Source: Balanoglossus misakiensis
Taxonomy: Eukaryota > Hemichordata
Direction of reading: 5' to 3'
DNA length: 64,000 bases
Assembly: GCA_040954595.2 (NCBI GenBank)
Contig: CM082579.2
Coordinates: 3,658,001 to 3,722,000 of the forward strand
Part shown: one piece after another, positions 46,748 to 61,400 of the stretch
Position numbering within the stretch: the first letter of the stretch is position 1
Layout: every line of letters starts with the position of its first letter
Notes under the pieces: generated by a model
The model's input: only the letters and a program-made list of their open reading frames with translations
Database searches by the model: none
What the model was told of the DNA's origin: nothing
Program-made: the position numbers and the translations under genes

Positions 46748-49700
46748 TTTCTAACCTACCAAGGGCTCATGTTTTTCCGTAAACATTACATTTTTTCATG
46801 TCCAACAAGAAAGCTTACGTTAGGAACCCGAGGAATTACAAGCATGTCAAGGTGTGTTTTTCTAACGTATGTGTAGTTACAGTTCCCCTTTGGCATTTGA
46901 GATAGATTTTACAAAGAAGTGTAATTGTATATAAAGTGTAGAGAAAAGACCAGAGCTTTCGAGCAGTAGTGACAGAAATAGGGTTTTGCTTTTGACTGTG
47001 TATATGTACATGTAATGTCTACTAGGTTTATCTGGGTTATTGCAATTGCTGTAGGCACATTCTTGCTCTAATTTGTTCTAACTTTCTGGCATTTTTTTTT
47101 TTTTTTTGGGGGGGGGGGGAGATTCAATGTCCCCATCTTTTTAATAAGCCATCCAAGCATGGAGATAAGTTACAATGAAGACAACACAAGGAAGGGAAAT
47201 TGCAAATGTCAAAGCGGGTGGAAAGATTTTTTTTTATATTTTGTTAATGAACTGTGATATTTTAAAATGTAAGATATGGGGGGGGGGGGGGGCAAACATG
47301 TGAAAAGTAACCAGAAAAGAAATGTTTTGTTCTCTTCATGGGAGCGTGAAATTGCTGTTAAATTTGGGTTATGTAGACCATAAAACAATTACCTCAGTGG
47401 CCAACTGTGTAATTATAGAAGCTTGTAAATAATGCAGTTTTATGGTCGGATACCTTTTGGGACTAGTAGAATTCCATAACACCGGTCTCCAGTTACATTA
47501 AAACACTGTAAAATTACTTCAAACACAAACTGTAAACATCCTTTGTGTGTTTTGATTTCCGATGTTGGGAAGGGAGTGAAAAAAAGAATTTTGAAGAATG
47601 TGATGAAAGCAGACGGCCTTCACAGCCGACTGGTCTTTGTAATCTTCTGTGGGGGCAGTCTGATTGGTTTTAATATGAATTTATTGACTTCAATTAGAAA
47701 AGCCAGTCATATAATCTCATTTCCGTTTGCCTCCTTGCAACCTTAGAACCACACTGGTGAAATTCAAATATCCTGCGTTTATATTTAGAGTGCAATTGGA
47801 CTTGTGTTTCCAATTACCTTTGACCTCCAGGGTGCTTCCCAGCTGTGAGATTTGACGATTGTCTGACTGACTCCAACTAATAACTGCACTGGTGCTGTTT
47901 AGGGACGTCTTCCCAGAAATTTCAGAGTGAAAACATTGACACTAAAAAAATTAGTTCCTCATACACAAATGAGGGGGAGGGTCTTGTTTTGATTCAGTTA
48001 TACAAAGGTGGGAATATTGATGGTATTGTGTTATTTATGCTCACAGTTCTACTTGCCATGTACAATTTTTTTTCAAAATTGATTATAAAGTGAAATAAAA
48101 TTGATTTGAAAACCTTGAATGCTTTTGGTTCTGTGTCTGTGATTCTAAAAGGTATCTGTCTGCTCCCGACAGGATTTGGTAACCAACGTTTGTGATTCCA
48201 CAATTCTGCGATGTTTTAAGTTGACAGACTTTTGCAGAAACCCCTTGATCGCCAAAGGTGATAACCTCTGACCTCAAATGGAAATCTCTGTCTTCTGTGA
48301 ATGATAATTGCCATAAATGGTGACGTCATGCCGATTCCCGAACCGGAGCCATAAACGCCTGTAAACATGATAGATGTCGTCTTTGGTCTCTTTAACATTC
48401 AAAAAGGCATGTGCTGATGACCATAAAACAATTGTATCAGGACATCTCACAGGGCATAGACATTTAAGTGAACTTTCCTGGCATGAAATTATAAGACACT
48501 TTTTGGGGGAAAATTTCATCACGTCATGAATTTTCTCAAGAATCTGCCTCTGCAGCTTTTCCATGTGACGAAGAATCTCCCATGATCCCTTGTAACTTGA
48601 AGTTCTGAGTAGCTGTGGCCAAGAGTTAAATTACACCAGAGTCAATACACAGCTACAAGTTTACACCAGAGATGCAGTCACCAATGGGGATTTTGGAATA
48701 AACTTTAATTTGATTTAGGCCAAGACATATTTTTACTAGTGCTAATTTAGAACATCAGCGATCAATTTTTATGAGCTTTCAATGCAGCTGTCATGTGGCA
48801 ATCACAGTAGAACCGTCTCTCTCTCTGTCTCTCTCACTCAAACAAGTGAACTTCTGTTCAACTTTATAGTAAGGGCTTGTACGATAGAATCGACGTTCTC
48901 TGGTGAATTATAAGAAGGTGTTGCTTCGTTACCACTTGCTCTGTCATTGGAATTAATGGACATCAATTAATTATTTAAATGAGCACTCTAATTTATTTCT
49001 GTCACATCACATTCCAGTGACTTGTGTCAATTATTCCAATCACATCTTAAATGACTAATTGGTCAGAGGAATTCAATCACTGCTCATAAAACTTCCAGCG
49101 GCAAGAGAACATCTGCCCACTTGGGAGCTCCAACTGAAATGTGGCAATGTAATCAATTATGCAAATTGGTTATGGTGTCACACATCATGATGAAGAATTA
49201 AAGAGAAAATGCTCGATGTCTTGGAATGCACATATTCTTGAATTATAAAATCTACTTTATTTAGATTAGATTTTAATTCAATTCTGATCACATCTTAAGG
49301 AACGTCATCAGAGATTCACTTGTCCTGTTCGTAAACTAAATTTTATGCAAATAGATGGTGCATTATGCAAACATTGTGCAGCTGGAATTGATCTATATAA
49401 GAAATAGAATTTACTGAAGATAAGTGGGAATATACTCACTTTAAAATAAAATAAATATTTATCTGCAAGGTTTATTAAAGTTAGGATTAACTCATTTTGG
49501 TAACAGTGACACAATTATATTGAAGTATAGTCAATTCACGTTATTCATTGCAGCGATTTATTTGTCATTCTACAAGCAAGTCAGTCTTGACCCCCGTGGT
49601 CGCTCTCAACTATAAATAACATCAATGTTTAAGAGAACGTCTAAAAAAGCCGGCCCTTCTGAAATTGTAATTTTATTACTCGGCAAATATGCATCCAAGT

Positions 49701-52700
49701 AGCACGTAATGGGAGGAAGTCCTTTACAAGTCAGAATCTGCCAAAGCCAGCCCGGGATAGCTGATCACGCATATCCGCAAGGAGAATCCTTAGTGTTTTT
49801 GTAGTGATTTCGTTTCAGAAAGCGCGGCTGTTTAAGTATTGCCAGAGATCACCCTAAGGCCATCAATTGGATGACCTGTGCCAGATTGTATTAGCACATG
49901 AGAAGTTTTTATAATGCATGTTACGCGGTGTCTTGACATAGACATGGTTTGATTCTTAACAGACGTTTTGATAACATCTACCTTGAGGTTACTGCAGCCA
50001 CGTCGGTGATTGAAAAAAAGAGAGGTAACTTCCCGTAGAGTAATTCTAAATTGCCGATGCATATCGAATTTTATTGATCAAGTTTTTTTAGAATTGCCGA
50101 TAACTTGCAAAGAGTGTTTTTTGACATACGTGTATTTTATATCTTAATACTAAAGCGCCCTGTGACCCTGTTATACCGTTGTTGCTATGGTGACTGTCTG
50201 TAAGAATTCAGTCTCAGTCGATATTTTCAATGTTTCCCGTCAAAGATTTGCCGTGTCTGTCAAATTGCGTCATTCAGACAAAATTTCTGACACTATTTTG
50301 ACGTTATGTCTCTCCAGAGATGTTTTCTCTGTCGCTCGGATACGAGAATCACAGATAGACATTTTCGTCCTTGCTGCGAACTTTTCCACATTCATTCCAA
50401 CACGAAAGCAGTTAATTAAGATTCGCAAATAGCCGATTTTGTGAACGACGCCACTGATAATTGTGTACGTTGCGATTTAATAGAGTCACCTAAGATAAAC
50501 ATCGAGACTCTCGGACAAATTAATTGTTATTACATTGTAGAGAAACAAGCAGATAGACTATCCGAGGTCCATCATCATTTGACATTCAGGTCACAGAATC
50601 GCCGACCTGTACTAGCCAGTTCCATTAAACCCTGTCGGAGTTCTAATGCACGCTTTTACTTCTGTGTTGCATGTATAGACTCGCCAAAATATTTGTATGT
50701 GAAAACTTAGTGGAGCAAGTCAATTCTTAGAGATTAGTTCAGGTTGCATTGGTATTTTGCTTGTAATTTGCCAACCCACGAAAGTAGATAACTTGCAAAT
50801 ATGTGGCTGATTTTTTTCAACCGCCATCAGCCGCCTGAAAATTTTACTGTAAATACCGTACTTCTGAGTTCAGCTTTTTTTATTTTCTTCCTTAGAGAGC
50901 AAGTTCTGTGACAAAATGTTGATAAAGTAGGAGAGAGAGTAACATTCCCTTCGATCGAGAGCTTTCAAAAGTTGTGAAGATCTTGGATGATAAAACATCA
51001 TGATCCGACCTTAAAAATTCTTGTTAAAAAATGTCGCATTGGACGTACCGTCCACCTTTCATGGATATCGAATATGATCTAGTATTAAATTTCCGGATAG
51101 TTTTTTCTTCGTTATCACAGACTTTCCCTCAAGAAATCATCTCTCTATCTCTGAGACTTTACTTTCTTGTGTTCCCCTCCTGAGAGAGTATACCATCTGC
51201 ACAAGCAAGATAAACACCGCAATAAAATGTGACTGGAATAACTTGTCACTGAGAATATTCACTGTATCAGCGAAAGAGTCGCACAGTATATGAACTTTTC
51301 AAACCCAGAACAGGTGCCAATCAAAATAAATGCTTGGATTAAAGTTGTACAGTTTTGACATTTCGTGCAAAGGGCCAAACGAGAGAAGGAGGCAGAATGT
51401 GAGCGAAGTCACGGCCATACATAAACATTGCCCTCACGGCTACAGCGTCGCACGTCTCCCGCTTTACTGCAATTTACCGATTTTCAATCAAATGTGGCCT
51501 CTGTCGTTCGGGGAATTCATACATATATACATATGCGATCATTTTTTTCCGAGTGCATTAGGGCTTTTTTGTGTGTTTCTAACCATTCTCCAGGGGGCAA
51601 TGGAGCTGTTTTAAAAAGTTAGAATATCTATTAGGCGACTGCTCCGGAGTTCTCTGTGTAATTATTTTAAAAACCATTCACAGCTCACCGGGAATGCAGA
51701 CTCGGAAATCTGAACTTTGGCCCCGGGCTTGGCTTTTAGTAAATGGTCTATGCTCGCAATTTGCTCAGCTATCTGTGTAGGAGACTTTTATCGGAACAAT
51801 AAACTGAATCTACTAAATGATATATCTTTTTGAGTTCTTAAGCCTGAAATGGCGTGACGTGGGGGAGTTGAAATTTATTGGTCACGGTTACCTGACTGTA
51901 AAGGCATCACAAAAGGTATTGCAGAAAGATTGCATTTTAGGCGGTGACTGATTGATTGACTGACGGGATCAAACTTTTCAGAGTGGTTTTAATGTGGGCG
52001 TGAGTGATCACCAAGTGATTAGCCTTAAAGGATTTGCTTCATATTGCTTTAAGAGAAATGGGTCACCGTTGGTTGCGAAGGCAGCATCTTTGGCAGTAGA
52101 AGAATTCCAAAATTTTGCAGCTTATTGACGCTTTAAGACACATGACGTCACGAACTCCTTCCGTCGTTGTTGGGTCTTTACACGTGACTGCAAATCAGCG
52201 TTGCTTGTGCCGTCTCCCTAAAGACACACACTTTACTAGTAATACCAGTCAGAGGACAGAAACCCCCCTGAGTACAAGCTAAAGTGGTGCGACCCGTAAG
52301 GTACGGATTATCACCAATCAATTCCATCACTTCAGCCCACAAACGCAGCACTCTACAAAAGTACATTTTTCCAGAGTTCTCCACAATCAGTGCACTGAAT
52401 ACATTCCTGAGGAAAAAACGGGAACGAAATATGAAGACAATCTTATCTCTCACGGTTCATTAACAGTATCAAATGGAGAATGAATTGTATCTACTCGAGT
52501 AATCAACGATGCCTGCAAACATGAGTGCAGAACGTAAAGCATCCACTGCCTGCCAGCGCACAAACCTGATATATCGGAGTATTAAAGACCATTTAATAAT
52601 TAGGGGGACGAAATGTTTACCAACGTGGTTGATATTATCATGGTAAAGACCGTTTCAACAATTAGGGAAACACTGGCGCTGAATACAGACCACGTATACC

Positions 52701-54250
52701 GGGTACATTCAGCAATTTCCTCAGTAATTCACATCCCTCTTGTTCATCTCCGTGGTGATACAGCTCATATTTAACTGACAAAAGCGACTCAATACGCAAC
52801 TTATCACACTCATCTACCGTTCTCTTTTTGAAATTGGTGGACTAATCTACGTGGGGGATAAAACAAGCCGTAATATCACAGCTCAGTCTTGTAACAGCAC
52901 ACTAGATATTTTTTTGCCATTTTCCTGAATTGGCCAGCAATCTGGCAATTTGTGTTTCCCTCCTACTAAACTGCGGATGTTGTAATTGAAACACCGTCAT
53001 AAAGAAAACACTGCGCAAACTTCCATTGCTTTGCGAGCAACGAGCCATTTAAGAATATGTTTCCCACAGGAAAAACTACGAGAGAAAACAGCGATTCCTC
53101 GGCAGTCGCTCTCCTCCATGTTGTAAATCTAAGTCAACCAAATCACCATCAGCTAATTTATTCCGATTTCGACAAAATTAAAAAAATAAGTCCCTGTCAA
53201 AGGAAATGAAACCAGTTTCATTCCCTTCTTGCTTTGACAGAAATCTGTAATTAGTCCGTGTTTTTGAGCTGCTGCATCAAAAGATTGACTGCGGACCTTT
53301 GACGGGACAATTAAGACATCGGCTTTCCATCTTTTCATAAAATAACAGATAAACTTTATTGCTTTGGCGGACAACAACCTCCAAGGTGAACTGCTATTAA
53401 AAACAGAACCGAACAAAAGCCGAACTTGGAAACACCTAATTTACTATCTGGACTGAACAGTAGACTCTAGCTGAATTGTAATCTTTGTCGTGTCTAACAT
53501 CTTAAAAACTACCAGCTTTGCTCCTTGTAGTTATAACTGTAACACCAAAATAGAAATGTTGATTTTTGAACTACTATAAACCTTTCCAATAAAACTGCAT
53601 GTAACTCTTTCCAATGCTTTGAACAATATAGAATATACTTTTAAGTAGCTTTGTAAAACGGCTTTAAAGTCTTAAAATTGTCAGAAAACCAACAATAACG
53701 ACAACAAGAAAACAGAACAAGGATTTATACAGGAAGCACCATTATGTCAAAAATACTGACAAGAACTCTTTGGATACAAGTTTTAACGTCACCCAAATGA
53801 CAAGATACAGGGTTGGTAGAACTTCTAAAACTGTTCTTCTTTGTATTGCATAACACCAGTGTGGCAAACCATCATCCCTCTGGCCTCAATTTCTTTCAGC
53901 AATTCGCGCAACCTTAAAACAGCTTTTAAAAATTATAGTATTCCATGCAGAAAGACTCCGCTGAATTGCATTGTGGGTAAAAAGGTTGACCGCTAAGTGT
54001 CGTGGGAGCTTGGGGCAGTGTTCTGTTGTCTGTGTGTGTATCGTGTTTGTTCAAATATCAACTCTTTTCTGCAATGAAATTTCGGCACGACCGAGACACT
54101 GATGACACCTCCAGTACTTTGATGGATACAATCTTCCATCTTGAAGCGAATGCCAACTGATTTTTGCCACTCACTATCAAATCTTAGCCGATATCTATTT
54201 TAAGGTAGCAAGAATTGCTGGGACTCTTAGTTCTGAGGAGATCTGCGTTG
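46748..54250. other. Gene-poor region; right part probably protocadherin 3' UTR and downstream DNA
   Basis: I recognise no coding exon. G runs occur at 47108-47119 and 47278-47292, with a CT-rich microsatellite near 48818-48840. Frames here are under 100 codons and without domain character. Sequence just left of 54250 should be the 3' UTR of the reverse-strand protocadherin; a reverse-strand AATAAA exists at about 53356-53361. Confidence 0.5.
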
Positions 54251-56942
54251 CTACACTGTTGAATCGCTGAAGAACAGATTATCAATATGTTTGCACAGTT
54301 GTTCGGCGTCACAGTTGTCGTCGTCCATTATTGCCGTCTCTCGCGTCTGATCCAGGATCTTATTGATGTCCTCGATAGAGTAGCCATCGGGGCGTATCTC
54401 AAACTCGCCTTCCGATGCGCTACTCTCCGACAGCGTACACGACAGGGCCGAGTGTGGCCTCTGTTCCGAACAGTTGGTTTCGTTCAGGATGCTGACAGAC
54501 GGCAGAGTGTCCTTCTTGGCACTGTCCAACGAACCCACGCTTCCCGAGTACTGATAATCGCTGAAACTGTCGAAGCTTTCCGACACGCCCAGGTTTGTCT
54601 GGGCGTTCAAGTCTTTACCCGCCTGTTTATCGTTGGTGGCCGCGTCTTCTAGGAGCTCCGTGAGGCTCTCGGCCGGGTGTTCACTGATCGGGGTCAAAGG
54701 TCCCGCCATGGCGTGATGGCGGATCCTGGCGCTGCCCTGCCTGTCAAAGTTGCTAGGCGGGGCCAGCGTCGACTGGTCACCGCCACTCGGCGGTTGGTCG
54801 TACCCAAAAGACGTAAAACTGGCTGGCGGCCATTGAACCGTGTTGTTCTCGTAATCGGGGCTGGAATCGCTATCACTGTACGTGGGACTAGCCATCCCCC
54901 TGTCACGCTTGTCATTGTATCCTGGGTAACTGTTGTCACGGGAACCGCTAAACAGGGGATCAAACTGCCTCGGTGGCATCCAACACTGATCCGAGTGGCC
55001 GAGGGTTTTGCATTCGATGGTACACCGTGGGCTTGCCATGTAGCTTCGGTCTTCTCCTCCTTTATCTACAGAACAAAAAATATTTGAAAAATACTTATAG
55101 AAAGTTGCTGCTAAGTTTAGCCATTTGCACCAAAGTGCTAAAATCAGGTGTAATCTATGCATAAACACCATTAAAATCTATAGAAAGTCACTGGTATTTA
55201 TTCTGACTGGAGTAGTAAGTTTGTGTTGAAATAATCCTGTTAACATGTCAATAACAAATTCTTAGACAAATTCTTCAAAACTCTTTGTTTCAATTGATTA
55301 TGCAATACATACAATGGTTGGATCAGCTGACACCCATGTGACAACAATACCCCCCCCCCCCCCCCCCACAAGTTGGTTAGAAGCGCCTCATTCTTATAAT
55401 CATTTGCATCAAAGGTTCCTGGTACAGCGAAATGCTGATTCACATGCTTTTCACAATTTACCAGTACTGGCAGTTTGGTCACAAGGCCAATAAACTGTTT
55501 CCAGAAAACTAATTTGTCTGGGGCAATTTGCATTTCATCAATACATCCACAATGTTCATTTACACCCTTGCTGATCTGTAGACCCTGATTTGTTTGACTT
55601 CATGAATGATCAGGAGCCAAAACAAAGATTCTATTTACACGTCCCCTCTCCCCAACATGTACTGCATGCCGGTGCCAATGTCCTGCACTGCATGGTCCCG
55701 TTGTAAGTGTGCATGCACTTAAAAAATCTTAAGTGAAAAGAAAAATCTTGCGTCTCTGTGAAAGGTTGAACGCAAGCGAGAAATAAACACCTCCGAGCGA
55801 TGGACAAAGAGGCTGTGTTTCTCGGCCTTTTCAACAGAGGCTTCAGTGTTTTAAAGTAATTTCTGACTGCTGGTCGGCGCACTTAGAACTCTCACGCAAG
55901 TGAAATGTACGGCATACCGAGTGAAGTGCAGAATTTCACCTGAAGAGTCTCTGTTTGGGAAATGTTGCACACTTAAAACTAAAACTGTTGAAATATCCAC
56001 TAGTTCACCACAGAAAAAGACCACATATGATTCTTGATATATGTTATCCTCACAGAGAAATCGTGTGTCATTTTTTTGGATGCAGTACAGGAAATGTTGA
56101 TGGCAGTCTCGTGCAGCTGTATGTAGTGTCCATATCATGTGGACTTTAGATAATAACACCCACAATGATTTTTTTTTTCAAAACTACAGCTGAACTGTGT
56201 GTATGGTCTCTAAATCTCAACTCACTCGCACGAGACAAACCGGTTTTCCTGTAATTGAATTATTAAACACCAGATATAACTGACTCCTTAATATAATTTT
56301 AGTTTGCGCAGAGGAAATGGGGGTCATCTTCGGTCTTCTGAATCCACGCAATCTAGTTTTTTTAATTCTGTGAAAATGAAACTCAAACAGAGCATTTAGG
56401 GCCAAGCAACTGCCGTTCTTGATGGGTCAGTAATTTTTTTAAATATATATATCAATGCGGAGTGTTCTTGCGACGCAACACTGACATTCAAAGGAAATCC
56501 CTCACAAAGACCCAGTCAGCAACGAGCGAACGCTATCTGCAGATGGCCCTGTTGCGATGGGGATTATACTCGGAGGAAATGTTGCTGTACATGACGCGAC
56601 ATTAGCAGCCGAAGTGAAGAATGCAAGAGTAATGTAAGCCTTAGTAGAACCATCAACAGAGAGAAATAGCTGGCATTCCATAAGGTATACACAAGCTGTA
56701 ATTGAATCTGTCTTGGCTTGCAAGAGGCGAAAAGGCAATAAATCTCCTCACACATTTTTTTCCTAATATCCAGAAAAAAACACTGTGAATCGTTTAATTA
56801 TGTACTGTGTGGAAGATTAGGTTGGGGTATACCACCAATGAACTTCTTAATTTCTGGGCACTTCTAATTACTTGTGTCAATCAAAACTGACATGACATGG
56901 ATCATGCTTTTCCCATGTTATAAGTTGTACTGTAAATTTCAT

Positions 56943-57006
<64 letters not shown>

Positions 57007-58476
57007 CCTGTTCACGATGACTGCATGAACTTTAGCAGACTCAGGTTATAACACACAGCTACTTTCTGAAACATTTTCAGGCTCGGATAACACTCCTCGC
57101 TGAGAAATCTCAAACCGCAACACACACCAAGAATATCTTATATATGTGTGAATCTCCTGTAGGCTGTTTTTAGCACAGCGACGTACCACGTAACCTCAGA
57201 GACCTCAAACTGGGTTGATGGCCTTATCACTCGTATATCACAGCTAACAATTTAAAGTACAGACGATTTCCCCGGAAACAAGACTACAAAACTTGCCATT
57301 CTTATAGGGACTCAATCTGTTCAGTTTTAATTAATCTGGCTATCAGGGCAATCAAATAGCCGTCTCGTAAACATAAATGTCAGTCTTATCTGCGTAATCT
57401 CTCTCTCTCCACTGAAGTCTTTACCCTCTCTCTCTTTGGAGGATTTCACAGAATCTGTTTTCTCGTTGCTATGTATGATTTATCGCGAGATTTCTAAACG
57501 GTTGGCATTTTCTGCCAATTACAAATTGGATTTTATCAGGTAGGAAATTTCTGTTTAATATCAGGTTTTAGTGTGGAGGGGGTTATACCTGATGATCTGT
57601 TGTTAAGAAAACCTTAGCAGCAGCTGCAGTTGTAAATGTTTTGTCCATTTATTTTTAAACTGACATTAAGAATATGTACACACAGCACCAGTGAGCCAAA
57701 TTTTGCTCTTCCTTTGGGATTAAATCAAGAACTGCTAGAAAATCCCATCCTATTATTATTTTTAGGAAAATTATGTGCAATGGATGTTGGGTATATTATA
57801 CCTTTTAAGATTGACTTGCTGACTCCAAATTTTTATGATCAAATCTCTCAGACTGTCTCAATTGAACTGTAAACATTTATGGTAGCTGATTTTATTTTTT
57901 AAAGATGATAATCATATCATCCGCTGCAGTAAAAAAATGCTTATAGGACAATTTCAGAAGCAAGCACTGGGTATGCATAACATTTACTACCATCTTGTAA
58001 AAGCACTTCCAACAGTTTATGTTTCCTCTATGTTTTAGTCTGTGATATTCTTTGTTGATTTGATGACTATCCGACGGATATTATCATGAAAAAAGCCGCA
58101 GTTGGCAGCTGCAGCTTGACTTCAAGACCTTGAATTGAGTTTGTTTGTGGAACTTGGTATTCTCAGACAATTCTGTTACATAATGCTGCGTATTGTTTTG
58201 CTGCAAAAGCCCCATTTAGACTCAGGAATGAGTGACAGACACCCCCCCCCCCCCCAAAAAAAAATCTTTCTTGCTGTTGGCCTGCAAAACCAACCTACCA
58301 TTTGTCGGTGTTTTTCTCTCTTCATGGGGCGTGTTGCGTAGAGTTCCTTGAAACGAAGAAACACTGGTCAAATGCTCCCTGGCATCTCTGTCGCTCTCTC
58401 CTCGCCCGCTGTCGTAGCTTGCTCGGTCGTCTTGGTGATCTGACGGCTTTGAACCCATGGACAGCAAACGATCAAC
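54251..58476 (-). CDS. Delta-type protocadherin, last two coding exons (cytoplasmic tail), 5' part outside the window
   Basis: Cell-adhesion receptor tail. The exon 58476-58299 (acceptor phase 0, donor phase 1) encodes VDRLLSMGSKPSDHQDD and then SYDSGRGESD, matching the CM1-type motif of delta-2 protocadherins (DSGKGDSD). It splices in frame to 55065-54251, forming TND-KGGEDRSYMASPRC and then CTIECKTLGHSDQCWMP, the hallmark CM2-type motif (CTxECxxLGHSDxCW). The remaining tail of about 240 residues is Ser/Asp/Pro-rich and acidic, with TPISEHP, SVGSLDS and SIEDINKIL segments, and ends NLFFSDSTV at a TAG (54251-54253). The ectodomain and membrane exons are not in the window; the gene continues to the right. 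Which vertebrate delta-protocadherin is closest cannot be said from the tail. Confidence 0.82.
55066..58298 (-). other. Last intron of the protocadherin gene
   Basis: About 3.2 kb between a GTAGGT donor (58298 leftward) and a TCTGTAG acceptor (55066-55067). It contains an 18-C run at 55350-55367, an ATC microsatellite at 56945-57006 and a C run at 58242-58255. I see no coding exon inside that would keep the phase-1 junction. Confidence 0.6.
56945..57006. repeat. (ATC)n microsatellite, about 20 units
   Basis: Uninterrupted ATC trinucleotides over about 62 bp within the protocadherin intron. Confidence 0.97.
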
Positions 58477-61400
58477 CTTTACAGATGCAAAACAACAAAA
58501 CTTTAGACAACGGACAAACTTTTCACATCATTTGTGAAAATATGTGAAAAAGTCACTCTTAGCCTATATAGCCCACAAATTTTGTCATGATGACTAAAAA
58601 CTTTATTTGAGAGTTCAGCTTTTGGTTATGACACATGCAATGAAACATAGTTTGGTTTATTCATTTTATACAGCAGAACTGTTTCCTGCTCCTATAAATG
58701 TAACACAGAGTTTCGAAGACCCCAGTACACTTTCCAACACTGGAATGGGATTCCATCCAACATTTCAACCGTACTGTATAATTGATGTCTGTGCCTCATC
58801 ACTTACAATGACACTTGTGGGATTTCAACTGAAAATGATTGATGTGAGCAACTGCATTAGTTAGGCCTATGCAAGTTATGCGCCAATTATCACCTACCGC
58901 AAACTCATTACATTCATCAAATAATTGTTTAATAGCATCAATGCATTCGAATTCCAATGTGGATCTGTTGACATTGAATTTTATATCAATCATAATTGAT
59001 TAATAATAAATAGCTACAATGACATTGAGTTCCACAGCCATCATTAATTTATTTATTTCAAGGCTAAGACATTTTTGGTGTAATTCTAAGCTTAGTGGTG
59101 GCAATGATGAAAAATACCAACTGAAGTTGTACAAAATAATCACTTTGCTCAAAGGTTTGGAAAAGTCGTGTTGGGCATTTCAAAGGGACGAAATTGCAAA
59201 TTTAAGTGCAAGTACTTCCTTTTTCAGTTGCTTGTGATGCCATACACTGCATAAAACTATATATATGTAAACACATTGTGTACTCTGACGCACATAATTT
59301 GTGTGTATTACCATATTACATCGGACAGAATGCATGTGTAAAATCTGCTGGCACCGTACCTGTCATGTCAAACAACATGTTTCAGTACACAGAACACCAT
59401 GACCACCAAACAATCTCCATTTTTGTGTGTGAACTGACTTACAGAATTGAAAATTAAACCACCGAGTTTTGAACCCAAGAGATTTAAACAGTATTTCAGG
59501 TTAAAAGCTTTCTGTTTTTCTGTCAACCGTGAAAACCACATCTTCAAATGTCATCTAGCATGACATCTTTGCAAACACTATAACATACTCTTCTGAAATG
59601 CTTTCCAGTGGATCTTATCTGATTAAAGGAGAAGACCTTCCGGTAAAACATTTTATCTTTATGATTTAGTTATGGCATGGATATTTTTATCACTAAAATT
59701 TTATTTATTTGCCCATTGGATTTTTAAAAAGGTCTAGTGGATGCCACTTGCCAGTTAAATACAGTGAACGCTTGCACTAAGCCAAGTGAGTGTGAGGACT
59801 TATTGCATGTACGTGTACATGTGTATGTAAATTTATTTACATGCACTGTGGTATCTATCATAATTGACCCTTAACCCTTTCACCCCTACTTCTCTCTGTA
59901 ACGGTCCAATACAGCTATTGAAAACAACGGAGTTGGATCGAAACATTTAGTGGTGAAAAGGTTAAGTCTGTTGGTTTAGCTGGTCAGTCGCAGCCTGTTG
60001 TATTTGCTATAATTAGTTAATGAGAACGCAATATGAAGACTGGTAATGTGTTTTCTCTATAAATGTTAAAATCATACCCATTACTTCAATTATTATGGGT
60101 CATTGATTTCGGATGATTTATTGGCACCAACTTGTGTGAAAACCTTGGGGTCATCCTGGAATGTTTGTCTACAGGCTTTCACAGAACTCTTCTACTTTCC
60201 CTTGTATATTTATTCTACAAACTACATTGGCCGTTTTGTTTCAAGTTCAACTAAATATTTTTCGAGTTGGTGTAAACAGATGTAAACAATATTAAAACTG
60301 ACCTGCCAGACATCAGCAACATGGTGTTAAAACAGTATCAAATTAGAATGTCAAGGTTAAGTTCAACATGATCACAATTTTTATGGTGACAGCATATAAT
60401 TGGTCAATACTTTAACGATGGCATAAATCAGAACTTTCTGAGACTAAATTTCATTTTCCCAGGACTTTCAAAGGACCAAGAGTCATGTTTCAAAGAAGCA
60501 TAAAAAACCTATTATAGTCTAGCACACAACTTGGGATTAAGACCAATTTCCAAGACTTTCACCCCAAATTTTGCCACATTTAACTTTTTCCCAAATTGAC
60601 ACCTAAATTACACAGAAATCATGCTTTGGCTAGGCTGACAAGAGATAAAAGATACACAGACAGAAAACTGACATGAGATTGAAACGAAATGAAGTGATTT
60701 TTTCCCAGCCAATTATTGCCTGATTACAAGGCAAGCAATGTGGGTTATGGTTTATCTCGAGGTCTTCATTTTCAGGGCAACTTTGCCCTGGAATAAATTC
60801 CCCAATTGAGAATTCTGTATCAAATCCAAGTCTAATCAACTCTTTTAAATGTCATCATAAACCAAAATTAGCAAGGACAACCATGAAATACAACAGGGCA
60901 TATCGGCCGCGAGTTACCGTCATTACAGTCATTAAATTCAATGTAAGATTGACGTCAAGACGGAAAAGCAGCACTGGAAAACGTGATGAACCCTGCTTTC
61001 CATCCATCAATGGAAGGGATCACGGAGCTGTAATTGATTTCAATCACATGACCGATGATGTCATAACTTTCTCTGCTGGAATTCTCTCTTCAAATTTTGC
61101 TCTTGAATTTGGAGGATACTAAATTCAGTTTACACAGCCAAAAATTACAAGGAGGCCTACTCCAGACTAAAGGAAGCAATTCCCCAAAACAGGGCCAGAA
61201 TGGGTTAGATTTTAGACTACTCAAACTTTAACTTTCTGCTAATTGAATACGACAGGAGGTATTCAGTTTGTTTTTATACTGTACTTTAAAATTTGCAGAC
61301 ATCAGAATTATATGACAAAAGAAACAAAGAAGTTTCCTTGGGGGAATCTGGAGCCAACAAATAGAATGCAATTTGATAAATTCAATTTGGACGGACTTGG

